A stretch of 64,000 nt of DNA from Rhodeus uyekii. Lineage: Eukaryota; Chordata; Actinopteri; Cypriniformes; Acheilognathidae. The notes beneath the pieces were generated by a model, which saw nothing but the letters and a program-made list of their open reading frames with translations, ran no database searches and was not told where the DNA came from. The position numbers were made by a program, and so were the translations under genes. Position 1 is the first letter of the stretch, and each line of letters begins with the position of its first letter. The DNA is taken from NCBI GenBank assembly GCA_037043235.1, contig JAWRVZ010000049.1:1400501-1464500 (forward strand). Reading direction: 5' to 3'. Below, piece by piece: positions 13,301 to 51,844 of this stretch.

Positions 13301-15084
13301 GCCCATCATGTCATATATTTGAGTACATCCACTGGGGATACTTGAAATATGCTGGAAAACCACTTCTGAAGAGTACTAGATTAGATGTTTGCACAGTGAA
13401 ACAGTAAAATTAATAACTAAACTCCCGTCGTACTTAGCTGATATGTCTACTGTCAAAGAGCGCTCATTCACATTGAAGAAGGATTTGCTTGGATTTAAGG
13501 TCACTTCAAAGCTTGGCAACACTATAAAAGTAAACAAAAGTTCATTGATTATTCATTTTTTCATACAGCTTTAACAATACAATAAACTTTTCTCTAGATG
13601 AGGCAGTAAACGCACCATATTCCATAACTTCAAACTCAGTAGTGAAGTTCTTTTGCGGTATGTTTGTGAACTTTGCGATCAACTTCCAAATCCCAGCACT
13701 TCAAGATAACATCAGCAGAAAACACAACAGACGTATTACCAAAGACTGCATTATGATAACTGATAATTCAATGATAAAACTTCACTGAATAATGCAACAA
13801 ACCTGGCAATTTCAGGCAATGCAAAGTTTTCGGCCCTGACGCCTCCCTTTGGTAGAAATGTATCTCGATCAAGTGTGATTCCTTGAGGATTCTTGGAAGA
13901 CAGGAAACAAGCAACATACATTTAGTTGTGTTGCATGAAGCGGAAGCAATCATAAGACAATATAGGTGGTTGTTATGATTCATTTATTCTATCTATGCTT
14001 GTAAATAAAGTATTTAAATGAGTACCATGATATCGACTGAGACAGAAGCTCCATCAAATGGATATTGATCAGGCGTTAAGGAGAAGACCCTGTAATTAAC
14101 TGGAAAATACATGGTTTCAAATATTACTTCATATGCTTAATTTTAATTAAAATATACATGCATGAGACGACATAGAAAAGTTTTCTTTGAAAGTTTGCGT
14201 TTTCACATAGCTGGGAAATATATCAAGTTATCGACATCCTCTCTATTATTAAAATGCAAGGTTGTGCAGAATAACCTTTATGTCTGTGTGATTCTCTCGT
14301 CTTTTTTATAGAAATCATAATAAGTTTTAGCAATGATTTATCAAAAGAGTTTCCAATATCACAAAACTGATAACAACAACTCATGATTTTTAAAACCTTT
14401 TAAGATTCCTTACTTTGACAACATTGATACCCATCCATTAAATAAAACTAAATTGTACCTCTGCTAGCAGGTGTGTAGATGGGTTTGTCTGTCTGTACAA
14501 ATATATATCCAGACTGGAATGAGACCATGATCACTTTCTCCAGAGTGACTGTTGGAAATGTAGCTTCTAGATACACATACTGTTTCTCCAGAGGATTATT
14601 AGAGAAGAAGTTCTTATCATCAGGAATCTAAAGAGAATCAGTCAGTCTGAATTAAATCTGATAATAAAATAATGAGAAAGAAACATCGCTGCACTGTAAT
14701 TATGGAGCTCACCTTTATATCTGTCAGAATCTGGTAATGGTTGACTGCTGTCAGTGTCACTGATTTGGACTGCATTTCCAGGTTTTTCTTTGGGAAGTTC
14801 TTCACTGAGATCCTCACGTTCAGATTTCCTCCAGAATAATCCTGAGCTTCCACAAACACGTTCTCTGAGGAACCCACTCTCAGCAAATTAGGAGCTGACA
14901 GAACAAACCTGAGGATGTGAAAATTAAGATTTCATTTATTCTGTCGCAAGAAACAAAACTCTTTTGGATGTTATGAAAATGTATGTACTTACAGTGGGGC
15001 ACATAATGTGAGCAAAGGGAAGCACAGAATGAATACAGCCAGAGTCACTACGTCCACATGCATCATGTTCCCCAGCATCTTCAT
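339..15084 (-). CDS. c3: Complement component C3, 5' part, exons 1-27 (copy C), runs off left edge
   Basis: This is a second C3 gene directly downstream of copy B in the same orientation. Twenty-seven exons are visible, 3,483 nt or 1,161 codons, all open; exon 28 onward lies beyond position 1. Landmarks by residue: signal peptide in about the first 28 residues; tetrabasic RRRR 662-665; C3a ending LAR 740-742; thioester CGEQ 1009-1012; His1125 in PVYHSEM. Cys-to-His spacing is 116, as in copy B and human C3. Exons 2-17 have exactly copy B's lengths; exons 1, 18, 19 and 21-23 differ by multiples of three. Its divergence from B in every exon (for example TTEFEVMEY against TADFEVKEY) suggests an older duplication than A/B. 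It appears functional as far as seen. Confidence 0.94.
1540..2540. repeat. Unclassified repeat in copy C intron 23
   Basis: Intron 23 (1,364-2,703) has two parts. At about 1,546-1,580 is a short sequence (GAACGTCTCAGGTTAAG...) resembling the terminal piece of the DIRS-like elements elsewhere in this window. From about 2,135 to 2,510 is a GC-richer segment with TTTATT and TATTTAA-type signals that looks like an LTR or SINE-like repeat. Neither contains a coding region I recognise. Confidence 0.35.
2704..4688 (-). CDS. c3: C3 copy C exons 18-23: alpha' N-terminus, MG6/7, CUB start
   Basis: Exons are 4574-4688, 4096-4187, 3878-4017, 3073-3294, 2882-2945 and 2704-2790. The alpha' start is acidic (EEDDFDEESDD), then RTQFPETWLW. 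Exon 20 reads GICVANPYEITVKKSFFID and PYSVVRNEQVEIKAI, very close to human C3. Exon 21 is three codons longer than in copy B and contains a basic run (GRKKRKGR) absent there. Exon 22 is a short CUB-start exon. Exon ends were checked by phase: every exon joins its neighbour in frame. Confidence 0.89.
5111..6839 (-). CDS. c3: C3 copy C exons 13-17: MG5/6, linker, processing site, C3a
   Basis: Exons are 6648-6839, 6421-6573, 6216-6345, 6059-6130 and 5111-5308. Exon 13 keeps YYHVGSSEVVSDSVWVDVKD and CMGT. Exon 16 has KRRRR, a stronger furin-type site than the RKRR of copy B. Exon 17 encodes C3a with paired cysteines (KKCCVDGM, YSCERR, KECIQAFLHCCKM) and a C-terminal LAR. The C3a sequence differs from copy B mainly in the helical middle and in the segment before LAR (SSEDEKR against EEEDMI), which may change receptor binding. 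Confidence 0.93.
7676..8578 (+). CDS. Retrotransposon Gag (SCAN-like capsid)
   Basis: An open frame of 300 codons begins shortly after the primer-binding site. The N-terminus is coiled-coil-like (LHHAQHQALLELREEQDRR). The middle resembles the capsid family from which vertebrate SCAN domains derive: a GEAQLAARQLP segment, a RQRFRSLTLQEGGSPFAFAQQL segment and a final LEEAVQLAEDHLA helix. The frame is lost in a proline/serine-rich tail. It is intact enough to look young. It could also be called from the methionine at 7,685. Confidence 0.75.
   Translation: MFVMESVPLGELVTSLANLHHAQHQALLELREEQDRRFQSLMEVQQEDRRLLRDVLAQGVVPVPSTTIPPPPQIPLQKMGAEDDPEAFIELFEHVAEACRWPEGEWVVRLIPLLTGEAQLAARQLPAQNLLRYKDLKKAILQRVGRSPEQHRQRFRSLTLQEGGSPFAFAQQLRGACRQWLVAENRDVDGVIEMVVLEQYCHQLPKRTAEWVQCHRPATLEEAVQLAEDHLATFGAGPSSSLFSLPSLPLSVPPPSQSIPALRAREGRRRPVPTPRIWRGVPTPFPSGRTWAHCLGPFRL
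8638..9110 (+). pseudogene. Retrotransposon nucleocapsid zinc knuckle and aspartic protease, truncated
   Basis: In a frame different from the main Gag frame, the sequence encodes a CCHC knuckle (CWHCGEPGHFRDQC) and then a retropepsin-like domain with the active-site triad LVDSGCNQTSIH and the later VILGTNW strand. The frame change may be a programmed shift or a mutation. The polyprotein ends at the junction with the inverted LTR piece, so polymerase functions are missing and the copy cannot transpose alone. Confidence 0.75.
9111..9228 (-). repeat. Inverted 118-bp LTR fragment
   Basis: This is the reverse complement of 7,273-7,390, with no mismatch found by eye. Together the two arms form long inverted repeats around the gag-protease segment. 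Confidence 0.9.
10702..12874 (-). CDS. c3: C3 copy C exons 8-12: MG3-MG5
   Basis: Exons are 12772-12874, 11489-11609, 11242-11357, 10992-11138 and 10702-10905. They encode YLFGNKVKGSAF, IIEGEGQAKL, TPQFFKPGMSFDVS, VYVTNPDQTPAKNVEVEV and GGSKNYLHIGIDAAELQI, all aligned with copy B. Exon 11 uses the unusual donor GTCAGA: this is the only choice that gives the same 147-nt length as copy B and keeps the frame. Intron 12 (6,840-10,701) is enlarged by an L2 LINE with a nested LTR element. Confidence 0.91.
13434..15084 (-). CDS. c3: C3 copy C exons 1-7: signal peptide, MG1-MG3 start
   Basis: Exons are 14993-15084, 14713-14908, 14459-14627, 14026-14099, 13803-13891, 13616-13698 and 13434-13521. The start is placed at the ATG at 15084-15082; further in-frame ATGs are at 15078, 15066 and 15063, so the true start may be shorter. 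The N-terminus is seven codons longer than in copy B and different in sequence, but still hydrophobic, ending PLLTLC. Exon 3 keeps FVQTDKPIYTPA. Exon 5 uses a GTTTGT donor and exon 6 a GTGCGT donor, both weaker than consensus. Confidence 0.9.
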
Positions 15085-17324
15085 CTGTGTCAGTGACTAA
15101 AAGCGGAGCATTGTTTGAACTCTTAGCATTCAGTTATGTCCCTCCTCATTTCAAGATATCATCATTGTCCGCAGAGCTAACTGTTGAGTAACTTGGAAGC
15201 ATCAATTTGGTTATTGAGAAACACTTAACGAAAACCATCTTGGTGCAGTAAAATGTAATTAAACGTACTTCCATTTCAAATAGTGTTAAAAATATCCAAA
15301 AAACCATCTGTTATTCTAAACCATTGGGTTTAATAATTAGGTAACGCCTTGAAATTTTTTTTCTTGCTAAATATTAATCAGTTAATGAAATGTATGCTCT
15401 TGTTATATCAGTAGATAATGTCTAAAATGTATTTAAAATGCAACCACAGGTCATTTACACGTTTTTTTTTTGGAAGGAATTGAATATTTTTCAACTGAAA
15501 ATAAGTGAAAGATGTTGATGATAGTTGAGGAGTTAGGGTTAGGCTCATTCATTTTACTAACCCTAACCCTTACTTCCTTATATCTCCACCCATAGATTAT
15601 TTCACAAAAGCCTTTGTATCTTCATGTGCAAACTCATAGTAAACCTGAAATTAGAGACCACAATTGCTCAATATAAAAATTATGCAATATAACTTCATCT
15701 TAACTGAGCTCTCCAAAAGATAAGAAAGTGGTCCTGCGTGCACTTTCCAGGCAACGCAATTAGAACTTTTAATCCAGAAGGCATAGTTGAGGAAGTTCGT
15801 TAAGGGCTGACAACACTTAAATGGTTATACAGGTTACATATCTCATCATCCTGCCCAGGAATACACATTAAGTGTGGGGTCTCCCGTATAGCTAACTTGA
15901 TATACCAACTCAAGGAACTCCTCAACATACTCATCTAATGGCTGTCCATCCTGGCAGACAAATCCTCCACATGCTTTCTTTCTGCTCTCAGATACGGTTC
16001 ATATTCTTTGTACGGGTTGTTCTTCTGTCAGGCATCAGTGAGGGATAAACGTTCAAAGGCTAAATAAACATTTTCCTTTTCTTTATGAAAATTCAGACAT
16101 ACATTCCGTATCAATGAGAATAGCCACAGAATAAGAGAAACACAGGGATTAAATGCACAAGGGATGATTAGGCAATGAGACACAGCTGGGCATGACTGAC
16201 GATGTGATAGATGACAAAACAGGTGATCATGATAACACTGGGAGAGTGAGAAAAAAAAAACTATCTTAGACGGAGAATATTATATGCATTTGTGTGTTTT
16301 TATCTATAAATGTCTCATGAGAACTGAAAACAAGTTTCTGATTTACTGTATATAAGGCCTTTATAAATTACTAAACAAACATAAGCTCATGAAAATATTT
16401 ATTTTCTTCCTTTTGGCAAGTTGTGATGCTGAAACACTTGAACCTGAATCACATGATTCAAGAGGTACCTCATTAATGCATAATTGTATTGATTACTATT
16501 TATTAACAGCAACCACACATCACAGACAAATAGCACCAATTATAGTGCATTTGATTTAAACATAAATTCAAAATACATGTGGGAAATTATATGAGTGGTG
16601 TTCCAACTTTGCAAAGCGCACCAACAAATTCAAGGAACATGCTGTTTTAATACTTCTGAAAGAGTTTATCCTGGTTATTCAAGCCACACCACTGTCGTAA
16701 ACTGAAGTCCCCAGAATGTGTCTGTGAAGATTCAGCTCACAATACACCACAGGTCATTTATGATCTATCATCCTCTTATAAACCATTTCAGTCGTATCTG
16801 GCTCTTGGAGATTCAACGGCCATCTGTAATGTGACATATGTGATAGACTTTTGTCAGTTTTTCCAGAGAGGGTTGTAAGGTCTTTCCCCAACTCTCCCCA
16901 TTACATGACGTGGGACTCACACATACACACACTCATTCACAGCTATGGCTAATTTGGCATGTCTTTGTAGTTTAAACCGGAAGATCCTGAGGAAACCCAC
17001 ACAGTTTTTATGTGTGTGAGGGTGAGGGTGGAGAATTTACAACGCTACAGATTACTGCCTCAGATACTCCAGCAACAACAAAGGAGACAGTTTTTTTTTT
17101 TTTGGCAAAGAGTCAATTTGTGTCTTTCTCTTACAGATGTTTTCTTTACCTTTACATTGGAATAATTTAGTTTTTTATTAACATATGTCTTCCAGATGAA
17201 CCGTCTGAATAATGATACTTTCAGGGGTTGGGGCTCATACATCTCTTCCTCTATACTATCAGTTACAGTACAGCAAACCGTATTTTTAACTACAGAAATG
17301 TAATTGTACAGAAATTGTATTATA

Positions 17325-17959
17325 CAGTGGTACCTCGAGATACGAAATTAATCCGTTCCGAGGCGGCCTTCGTTTAATGAGTTTATCGTATCTTGAAACA
17401 CATTTTACATGTAAAATGGCTAATCCGTTCCAAGCCCTCCAAAAACACCCCATTAAATTTCATAATAAATCTAAATTGACCTATAAACAATGAAATAACG
17501 TAAAATGTCGAATCTTACCTTTCGAGTGAGGCTATCTCCGAGAGTGGCGGCAGAGGAGGAGGATGACAAACGGCAGATAACGTACGTATGTACGTACACT
17601 TAACTTTACGAAAACACATACACAATTTAAAGTTTCGGGTGCGGAGTGGCTGAGCTAAAGCACGCCAGCACGTACATTTAGAAGATGGGAGGGATGCTGT
17701 CCAATTAGAGAGAAGGATCTCATGGCTTGGCTAGCATCAGGAACCAATGGGAGAGCAGGAGGATGGTGGCGAGTCTACTATAACTAAGATGGTGGCGTGC
17801 TGCGCGAGTTTCAATATTGTTATGGGGCGAATCTCTGACTTTCAGAAACCTTTCGTATCTTGAAAACTTTTCGTATGTAGAGCAGTCAAAATTTTCGTCT
17901 TTGCTTTCGTAACTTGGATTTTTCGTAAGTTAAGCCTTTCGTATCTTGAGGTACTACTG
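17325..17959. mobile_element. Tigger/pogo-like MITE (635 bp)
   Basis: The left end reads CAGTGGTACCTCGAGATACG and the right end is its imperfect inverse (CGTATCTTGAGGTACTACTG). TA dinucleotides flank both ends, as expected for mariner/pogo target sites. There is no transposase frame, so it is non-autonomous. Confidence 0.75.
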
Positions 17960-18185
17960 TATTAAATATTCATTTTTTTAATTACTTTAATGTGTGTTTT
18001 GAAAGGCCTTCTGTGCATTTAGCTTGTTGAAATGCAATCAAATCGCAAAAATGGTGCATGCCCAGGAATAAAAGTCCTGTGATGTCTTTTATGATTATTA
18101 TGCTAAGACACAGTTATACATGTATCACACAAAACAAATTATAAGAATGGGTTTGTAATTTAGAACATCAAATTAATGTTTTCCA

Positions 18186-18331
18186 GTGGCTCAATCAATA
18201 GAGCATTGGTGTTTACAACGCCAAGGTCATGGGTTTGAACCCAGGGAAAGCAAGAACTGATTCAATGTGTTCGTTGAATGCAATGAAAGTTGCTTTGGAT
18301 AAGAGCGTCTGCCAAATGCGTAAATGTAAAC
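18186..18331 (+). mobile_element. tRNA-derived SINE
   Basis: The head looks like a degraded tRNA (TGGCTCAATC... A-box side, GGTTTGAACCC B-box) and is followed by the tail GCTTTGGATAAGAGCGTCTG, common in teleost SINEs. It is absent from the equivalent place downstream of copy A. Confidence 0.75.
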
Positions 18332-18396
18332 GTTTTATGCCAGGCACTTTATGAACACAATGAATAATTGGAGTCCAAAAAAAACATTTCAAAAAG

Positions 18397-18402
18397 TTTA
18401 TT
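18397..18402 (-). terminator. AATAAA polyadenylation signal of C3 copy B
   Basis: The hexamer AATAAA on the minus strand lies about 110 bases after the stop codon, the normal place for cleavage and polyadenylation. Copy A has the same signal in the equivalent position. Confidence 0.7.
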
Positions 18403-18511
18403 CAGTCAGTGTTTTCTTGAACAAGAATTTTGGACAAAACAATGTGATAAAGATGTTTTGGACGTTTACAAGAGATGTTTAATTCTCTATAATCAACAAA
18501 TGTGTATATGA

Positions 18512-46612
<28,101 letters not shown>

Positions 46613-46615
46613 CCT

Positions 46616-46640
46616 GCCTGTGTGTGTGTGTGTGTGTGTC
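46616..46640. repeat. (TG)n tract in the presumed copy B leader
   Basis: A short GT/CA repeat sits between the TATA box and start codon of copy B. Confidence 0.85.
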
Positions 46641-46662
46641 TGTGAACCTGCAGCTGCTCAGA

Positions 46663-46668
46663 TTTATA
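46663..46668 (-). promoter_or_regulatory. TATA box of C3 copy B
   Basis: The minus strand reads GGTATAAATC here, 51 bases upstream of the copy B start codon. That is a suitable spacing for a short 5' UTR. A GT-repeat (46,616-46,640) lies in the presumed leader region. I saw no equally good TATA box upstream of copy C. Confidence 0.6.
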
Positions 46669-46739
46669 CCCTCAGATTTCGTTGACACTCAGAGTCCAAA
46701 CTGCTATTTTTCACTGACACCCCTCTTCCCATCATGGTG

Positions 46740-46748
46740 ATTAGGCAA
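46740..46748 (-). promoter_or_regulatory. Possible C/EBP-type site upstream of C3 copy B
   Basis: The minus strand reads TTGCCTAAT, close to the C/EBP consensus TTGCNNAAT, about 75 bases upstream of the TATA box. C/EBP factors drive acute-phase expression of C3 genes in liver. One short motif is weak evidence. Confidence 0.25.
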
Positions 46749-48283
46749 CACGTTTGGGAATAGGATGATCTTGGAAAGCACTGCAGGATTTACAAAATTA
46801 CAAAAGAATCAACTAATACACACACACACCTGCCTGTGTGTATGTGTGTGTGTGTGTTGCTTTCCAAGATCCTCCAAAATCCAATATATATTAGCCAATA
46901 ATTGAACAAAAAACAGTTTATTATTATGTTTGAGGATTTTGTTTTGATTGTATCAATATCATGCGCATTTGTCAACAACCATTTTTTTTAAACATGCAAA
47001 CCAAATGAATGACATACCTAGAGTAATATTAGGCACTCTCTAAACTAAATGCATATTTGTCTCATCCAAGAGATACTTGGTTGACTGCATTCCAAAAATC
47101 CCAAATAAAATCAATGATTAGACAGAGTCAATTGTATGTCATCATGTGTTCTTGAGTCTGAAATGCACTTTATGTTTCAGTGTGTTCTTTCTTTTTTGCG
47201 TATAAAGCTGTAGAAACAGAGCTGTGGTCACAGGTTTGTGGAACCGAGTGCAGTTTTATGCAGGAGACTTAAAGACTTTGAAGAGTTCTCAGCCGTGCAT
47301 TTCAGATTTCCAGTAAATCATTCTGCTTCTTGTGTAATTACAACCTTTGGTAAATTGGCAACTGCTGTATTGATCTTTTAGGGGTTCAGAGAACTATTGA
47401 ACAGTGTACTTTCATGAAATTATGCCAAAGCTGATAGATGCACTGAAATGAGGTCTGTTGATTAGTGTGTTCTGCTTAATATTTAACTTTTGTAACACTG
47501 GCAGGAACAAAGGAGACGGCAGGCACATAACCCGTCTATGTGCAGGGTTTATGATTGCAAACAATCAAAACGTAAAGAACTAAGAGCTGGGAAACATGTG
47601 GCTCAAAAGAAAACATGCCATCAACATATAATAACAAACAAGGAACAAGGAAAGAACGGCTAACAACTGATAGGTGAACGTGATCTGTCAATATGTGACA
47701 TGTGACCTAAAGTTGCTTCACTCTACTGTGGCCTCATGGGATTGTCAAATCCATCGCAGAATTTATGCGTACATCAAATCACGACGTGTTATGATCAAAT
47801 ATACACATAACACAGAAAAGCAAAAGAAAGGCTTTAACTCATAAAAATCCCTAACTATTCATTCTAATAAGAAAAAGAAAAGAATATATGTACAAGTAAG
47901 AAAAATAAAAGAATATACAGTATGATCACAAGCGGCAATGGATTTCCGAACCGTCCCCACACTGTAAAAAACGTTTAATTAAACCAACATTTTATTTGAT
48001 ATCAGAAAAATCCTTATACTGTATACATGTACTATAATTGTGTGTGTGTGTGTGATAAAAAATAATTAATTTACCAATAAAATAAGGGTTTTTTTCTTTT
48101 CATTGTTACGGATCTTGAACGGATTAACTTGTTTTCTATTATTTCTTATGGGAAAACAAGACTCAAGAAACGAACAATTCGAGTTACGAGCTCCGCTCTG
48201 GAATGGATTATGCTCGTATGAAAACTTTGCAAATAATAATAACAAATTATCCTATTTTACTCTAAGACATGAAAACTAATATT

Positions 48284-48590
48284 TTTGGCTGTCTTAGTTT
48301 CAGACCCTTTTGACCTGAGTGTGTATCAATCTCTGTTTTCAACATCTTATACTGAAGCCCATGCTGCTAAATCTCCATATTTCCACATCAATATCAACAG
48401 TACTTCAAACTCACCCACCCTTTTCAAAACATTAAACTCTCTCTTTTGTTCCAGTCCACTACTGCCCTCTACCTCTTTACCTGCCAAGGATTTTGACCCT
48501 TTCTACACTGACATCAGTCAGTTCTCGGCTCCAAACATAAGACTTAGAAACTTAGACCAACCACTGATGCAACCAGAAATCTAAAATAAA
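48284..48590 (+). mobile_element. L2-type LINE fragment
   Basis: A 99-codon frame encodes DPFDLSVYQSLFSTSYTEAH, an AKSPYFHININSTSNSPTLF segment and LNSLFCSS. It is homologous to the stretch at about 9,500-9,720 inside the copy C intron LINE, so the two are members of one family. The copy is truncated at both ends. Confidence 0.75.
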
Positions 48591-48599
48591 AAAATATAT

Positions 48600-50580
48600 A
48601 TTAAAATTAAAATGTATGGGTAAGCCAGCCTGTATAGGTGTGTTTTCAAGCACAATTTAAAAACAGTCAGCTTGGCACTGTTTTGAATGTCCTGGGGAAG
48701 CAAGTTCCACAAGTGAGGAGCAGCGTAACTAAAATCTCGAGATCCCATGGAACCTAGACGTATGTCTAAAGTAAACTAAAGGGAGTATAGATGAGGATCT
48801 GAGGGTTCGAGGGGGAGTATGTGTAGAAAGCAGATCAGTGAGATATGATGGAGAGTCTTGATGGAGGATTATGTAGAGTCTTGTAAACTAGGATGAGGAT
48901 TTTAAATTCGATGCGCTGTTTTACAGGAAGCCAGAGCAGTTGTTGTAGAACAGGAGATATGTGTTCCGGTTTAGCTGGTCTGGTAATTAATCATGCAGTT
49001 GAGTTCTGCGCTAACTGTAACTTATGTAGAAGTTTATGTGGAAGACTGAAAAAAAGAGCATTGCAGTGATCAATATGCGAAGTGACCAGAGCATGAACCA
49101 GGATGGCAGTGGTCTTCAATGAGAGGGAAGAATGGAGGTGATTGATATTGCGTATGTGATAGTAAGACAACCGTGTAATGTTGTTAATATGAGCTTCGAA
49201 GGATAAAGTACTATGAAGGATAACACACAGGCTCTTAACTTGTGTTGAAAGACTAACTGTAGAACCATCTATACACAAAAAAAAAACACTGGTCTTAGAC
49301 AGGTTATTTTTTGTTTTGACAAGTAGTATGTTCCGACAAGTAGTTCTGTTTTTCTGCTGTTTACTTTAGAAAATTACTTGAAAACCATGTTTTAACTTCA
49401 ACCACACAGTTAGAAAGAGAGGAAGGTGGAGGTTCAGAAGGGGGTTTGGAAGATAGATAGAGCCGTGTTTCGTCGCAACAATGAAAATGGATACCATGAT
49501 TCCTAGTAAATAGAGAAAATAGATGATAAATCATAAAGGGCCCAGAACTGATCCCTGTGGGATGCCTGTGGTGATGGATGCCGGTTTGGATCTAAACTTT
49601 CTTAGTTGGATAGATTGGGTACGATCAGTATCAATGATAGCAATGGACTGCAGTATGTCTAAGAAAATTTCGGGGGAGATAATGTTGAATGCTGAAGTTA
49701 AATCAAGAACAATTAATATAGACAATAGTCCTGAGTCAGCAGCTATAAATATGTCATTTTAAATTTTGATAAGGGCAGTCTTAGTACTGTGGTGGGAACG
49801 AAAACCTGATTGGAATTGTTCATAAAGGTTGTTAACTGAAAGGTGATTGTGTACCTGAGATGTAACAACCTTTTCCAGAATTTTAGATAGGAATGTCAAA
49901 TTGGAGATTGGACGGAAATTATACAAATTATTTGGGTCTTTCTGAGGGAAGAAAAAATGTAGAGAGAGTAGAACTAAATGGGGGTGTAAATGTCGATTGA
50001 GATGTTAAGTCAGGAGGCAACAGGGACTGGTGAATATTTTCGCATTGAAAGAAATCAAAAAAGCATAATTCAACATAATTCAACTGAGTGTAGGTGTGAT
50101 GGCAGACAATCTGGATGTAGAAAGGATATCTTTAAGAACTGAGAAAAGAGTTCTTGAGTTCCCTTCACTATACAAGATCAAATATGAGTAATAATCAGAT
50201 TTAACTGAATTAATAGCAATTTTGACGACCTGGTGAGGCTCGCAAGCGCGCTGTGGTTGACAGGCCGAGTGTTTTTTCTTACGGGACGACATTTTGTAGA
50301 CCAAAATTATTGTACGTGTTAGAGTCATCGATGCAATAACTCCGTCGAGAGGACATATTTACGGAGAGGAATATAGATGATATCCTCGTTGGAGACCAGG
50401 ACTGATGGCAGCTTGAAGTGATGAGTTTGAAGTTGTAGAAGTTCCGTCACAGTGTATCGCAGCGACAAGGCCATAAGTTGGCCAATTGACGAGAGGATAA
50501 TCCAAGTAAGTATTGCCAATACCAGTAACTAAATCCTGATATTTCAACTCAGTTTGAGTAAAGGTGATAGTATTTAATCT
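48600..50580 (-). mobile_element. L2-like LINE, minus strand, degraded
   Basis: Reading on the minus strand from 50,580 downwards, pieces of a LINE reverse transcriptase appear: LIVLDLTSAFNIISPEIFLD and TTGIPQGSVLGP at 49,725-49,531, and the C-terminal SFEAHINNITRLSYYHIRNI and LVTSHIDHCNALFFSLPHK at 49,278-48,991. Several stops and frame changes separate them. The element lies in the spacer between C3 copies A and B. Confidence 0.7.
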
Positions 50581-51028
50581 TTAATCTAGGAAAAACACCC
50601 TATTGCCCTGCAAACTCAGCCGTGTTTTAAAACCCGCGTTAGCAAGCACATCGAACAACAAAGCCAATTTACAGCAAGCATACGGACAGGGCAGCCCTAA
50701 CTCAGACAACCTCGATCAAAAACATGCTAGTGAAGCAACAACCGATAATCCGAAAGAAAGTACTTAACTTACTCAGGGAAGACGGAAGAACAGCCCATTA
50801 CACGGCAGTGAAAGCTCGCGTTAGACAAGTAAGACGAATGACTAAGGATATTTTACAACTCAGTCAGAAGATATTTTTGAAATAGAAAATAAATAAATTT
50901 TAATAAATAAAGTTGTACAAAATAAACCAAAAGGATAGTGTCTAATCCAGAGAACAGCGGCAGTAAGACACGTCAGCGCTCGCTCAACCAGAAGTAATCA
51001 AATCACTGTGATTGCATTATATCCTCTC

Positions 51029-51062
51029 TTTCTAGTAAAACACTGACTGAAATGTAGAGTGA
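51029..51062 (-). pseudogene. Relic of C3 exon 9
   Basis: These 34 bases match the 3' end of C3 copy C exon 9 (11,493-11,526) with two differences. Surrounding DNA is unrelated. It is a vestige of an extra C3 copy between copies A and B. Confidence 0.6.
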
Positions 51063-51528
51063 TGGCAGGTGATGATGACCATTGAGAACAGCCCTGAGAG
51101 ATAACGGGCAAAGTACAAGAGAGGCAGCACCGAAGGAGAGTTTTAGCAGGAGCACACCAGACCTGAAGCTTCTAGATCATCTCAGACTAGGCCCGTCTTT
51201 TGGAACTCACTACGAACAAGACAGACAACAAGGCAAGACAAGATAGAGAATTATAAATGAGAAAAAATGCAGCAATAACCAGATGAGAGCAACTAATGTC
51301 AACAAAATAGAACTAGAAAAATAAACTATGACCTTACAAATAGAAAACAAAAAGAACAACTTTGCATGGAGAAGAATATAAGTAGAAGTTAGCTTAAAGC
51401 TCGAAAGAAAGAAAAAAAATGGGATAAACAAAAGGAAAGAACTAACTAGAACAAGACTTGAGAAAAAAACAAAAAACAATGGGGAAGCACTAGAACAAGA
51501 AGCTGGGTTATATTCCCTTTTATGTAGG

Positions 51529-51676
51529 TGTGATTATCTCATCTTTTTTTATAAACATAATGATACGTTTTAGCAAACATTTATCAAAGGAGTTTCCAAT
51601 ATCACAGAACTGATAGCAACAACTTGTGATTTTTAAAACCTTTTAAGATTCCTTACTTTGATAGCATTTTGACCCA
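51529..51676 (-). pseudogene. Relic of C3 intron 3
   Basis: About 148 bases align at high identity with copy C intron 3 (about 14,287-14,434), including the run CAATATCACA and TTTTTAAAACCTTTTAAGAT. No exon sequence is kept; exons 1-3 expected just above are gone. Confidence 0.7.
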
Positions 51677-51844
51677 TGAGTAACTTGTGTGGTGGACCTA
51701 AAATGTGACTTGTTTACATGCAAACTGAAACTAGAACCATCCATCCCATCCAACTTTCCATGGTGATGCCTGGAGCCATGCCCTAGTTTGGCCACCATAT
51801 AAATACACATTTATTGTCCCCAGCTCACCAGATATGCTAACTCA

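Larger units (their letters stand above)
16380..18400. repeat. Spacer between C3 copies B and C, duplicated unit
   Basis: The 16,380-16,760 and 17,990-18,400 parts align well with 53,590-54,000 and 54,020-54,270 downstream of copy A, and 15,890-16,250 aligns with 51,845-52,190. The spacer is therefore part of the tandemly duplicated C3 unit. The 16,760-17,990 portion is missing downstream of copy A and contains an inserted MITE. No gene was recognised. Confidence 0.7.
46613..48283. other. Upstream region of C3 copy B
   Basis: Apart from the copy B promoter motifs and short CA/TG tracts (46,818-46,857), I see only repeat-like DNA. A segment at 48,100-48,225 (ACGGATCTTGAACGGATTA, then CGAACAATTCGAGTTACGAG) resembles part of a Tigger/pogo-type MITE. 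No gene was recognised. Confidence 0.5.

Noticed and set aside
15533..15568. TTAGGG/CCCTAA pieces resembling telomere repeat
   Set aside because: Only one or two units in each direction; too short to be an interstitial telomere.
18186..18250. tRNA-like sequence with B-box
   Set aside because: The acceptor stem does not pair and a SINE tail follows directly; it is the head of a SINE, not a tRNA gene.
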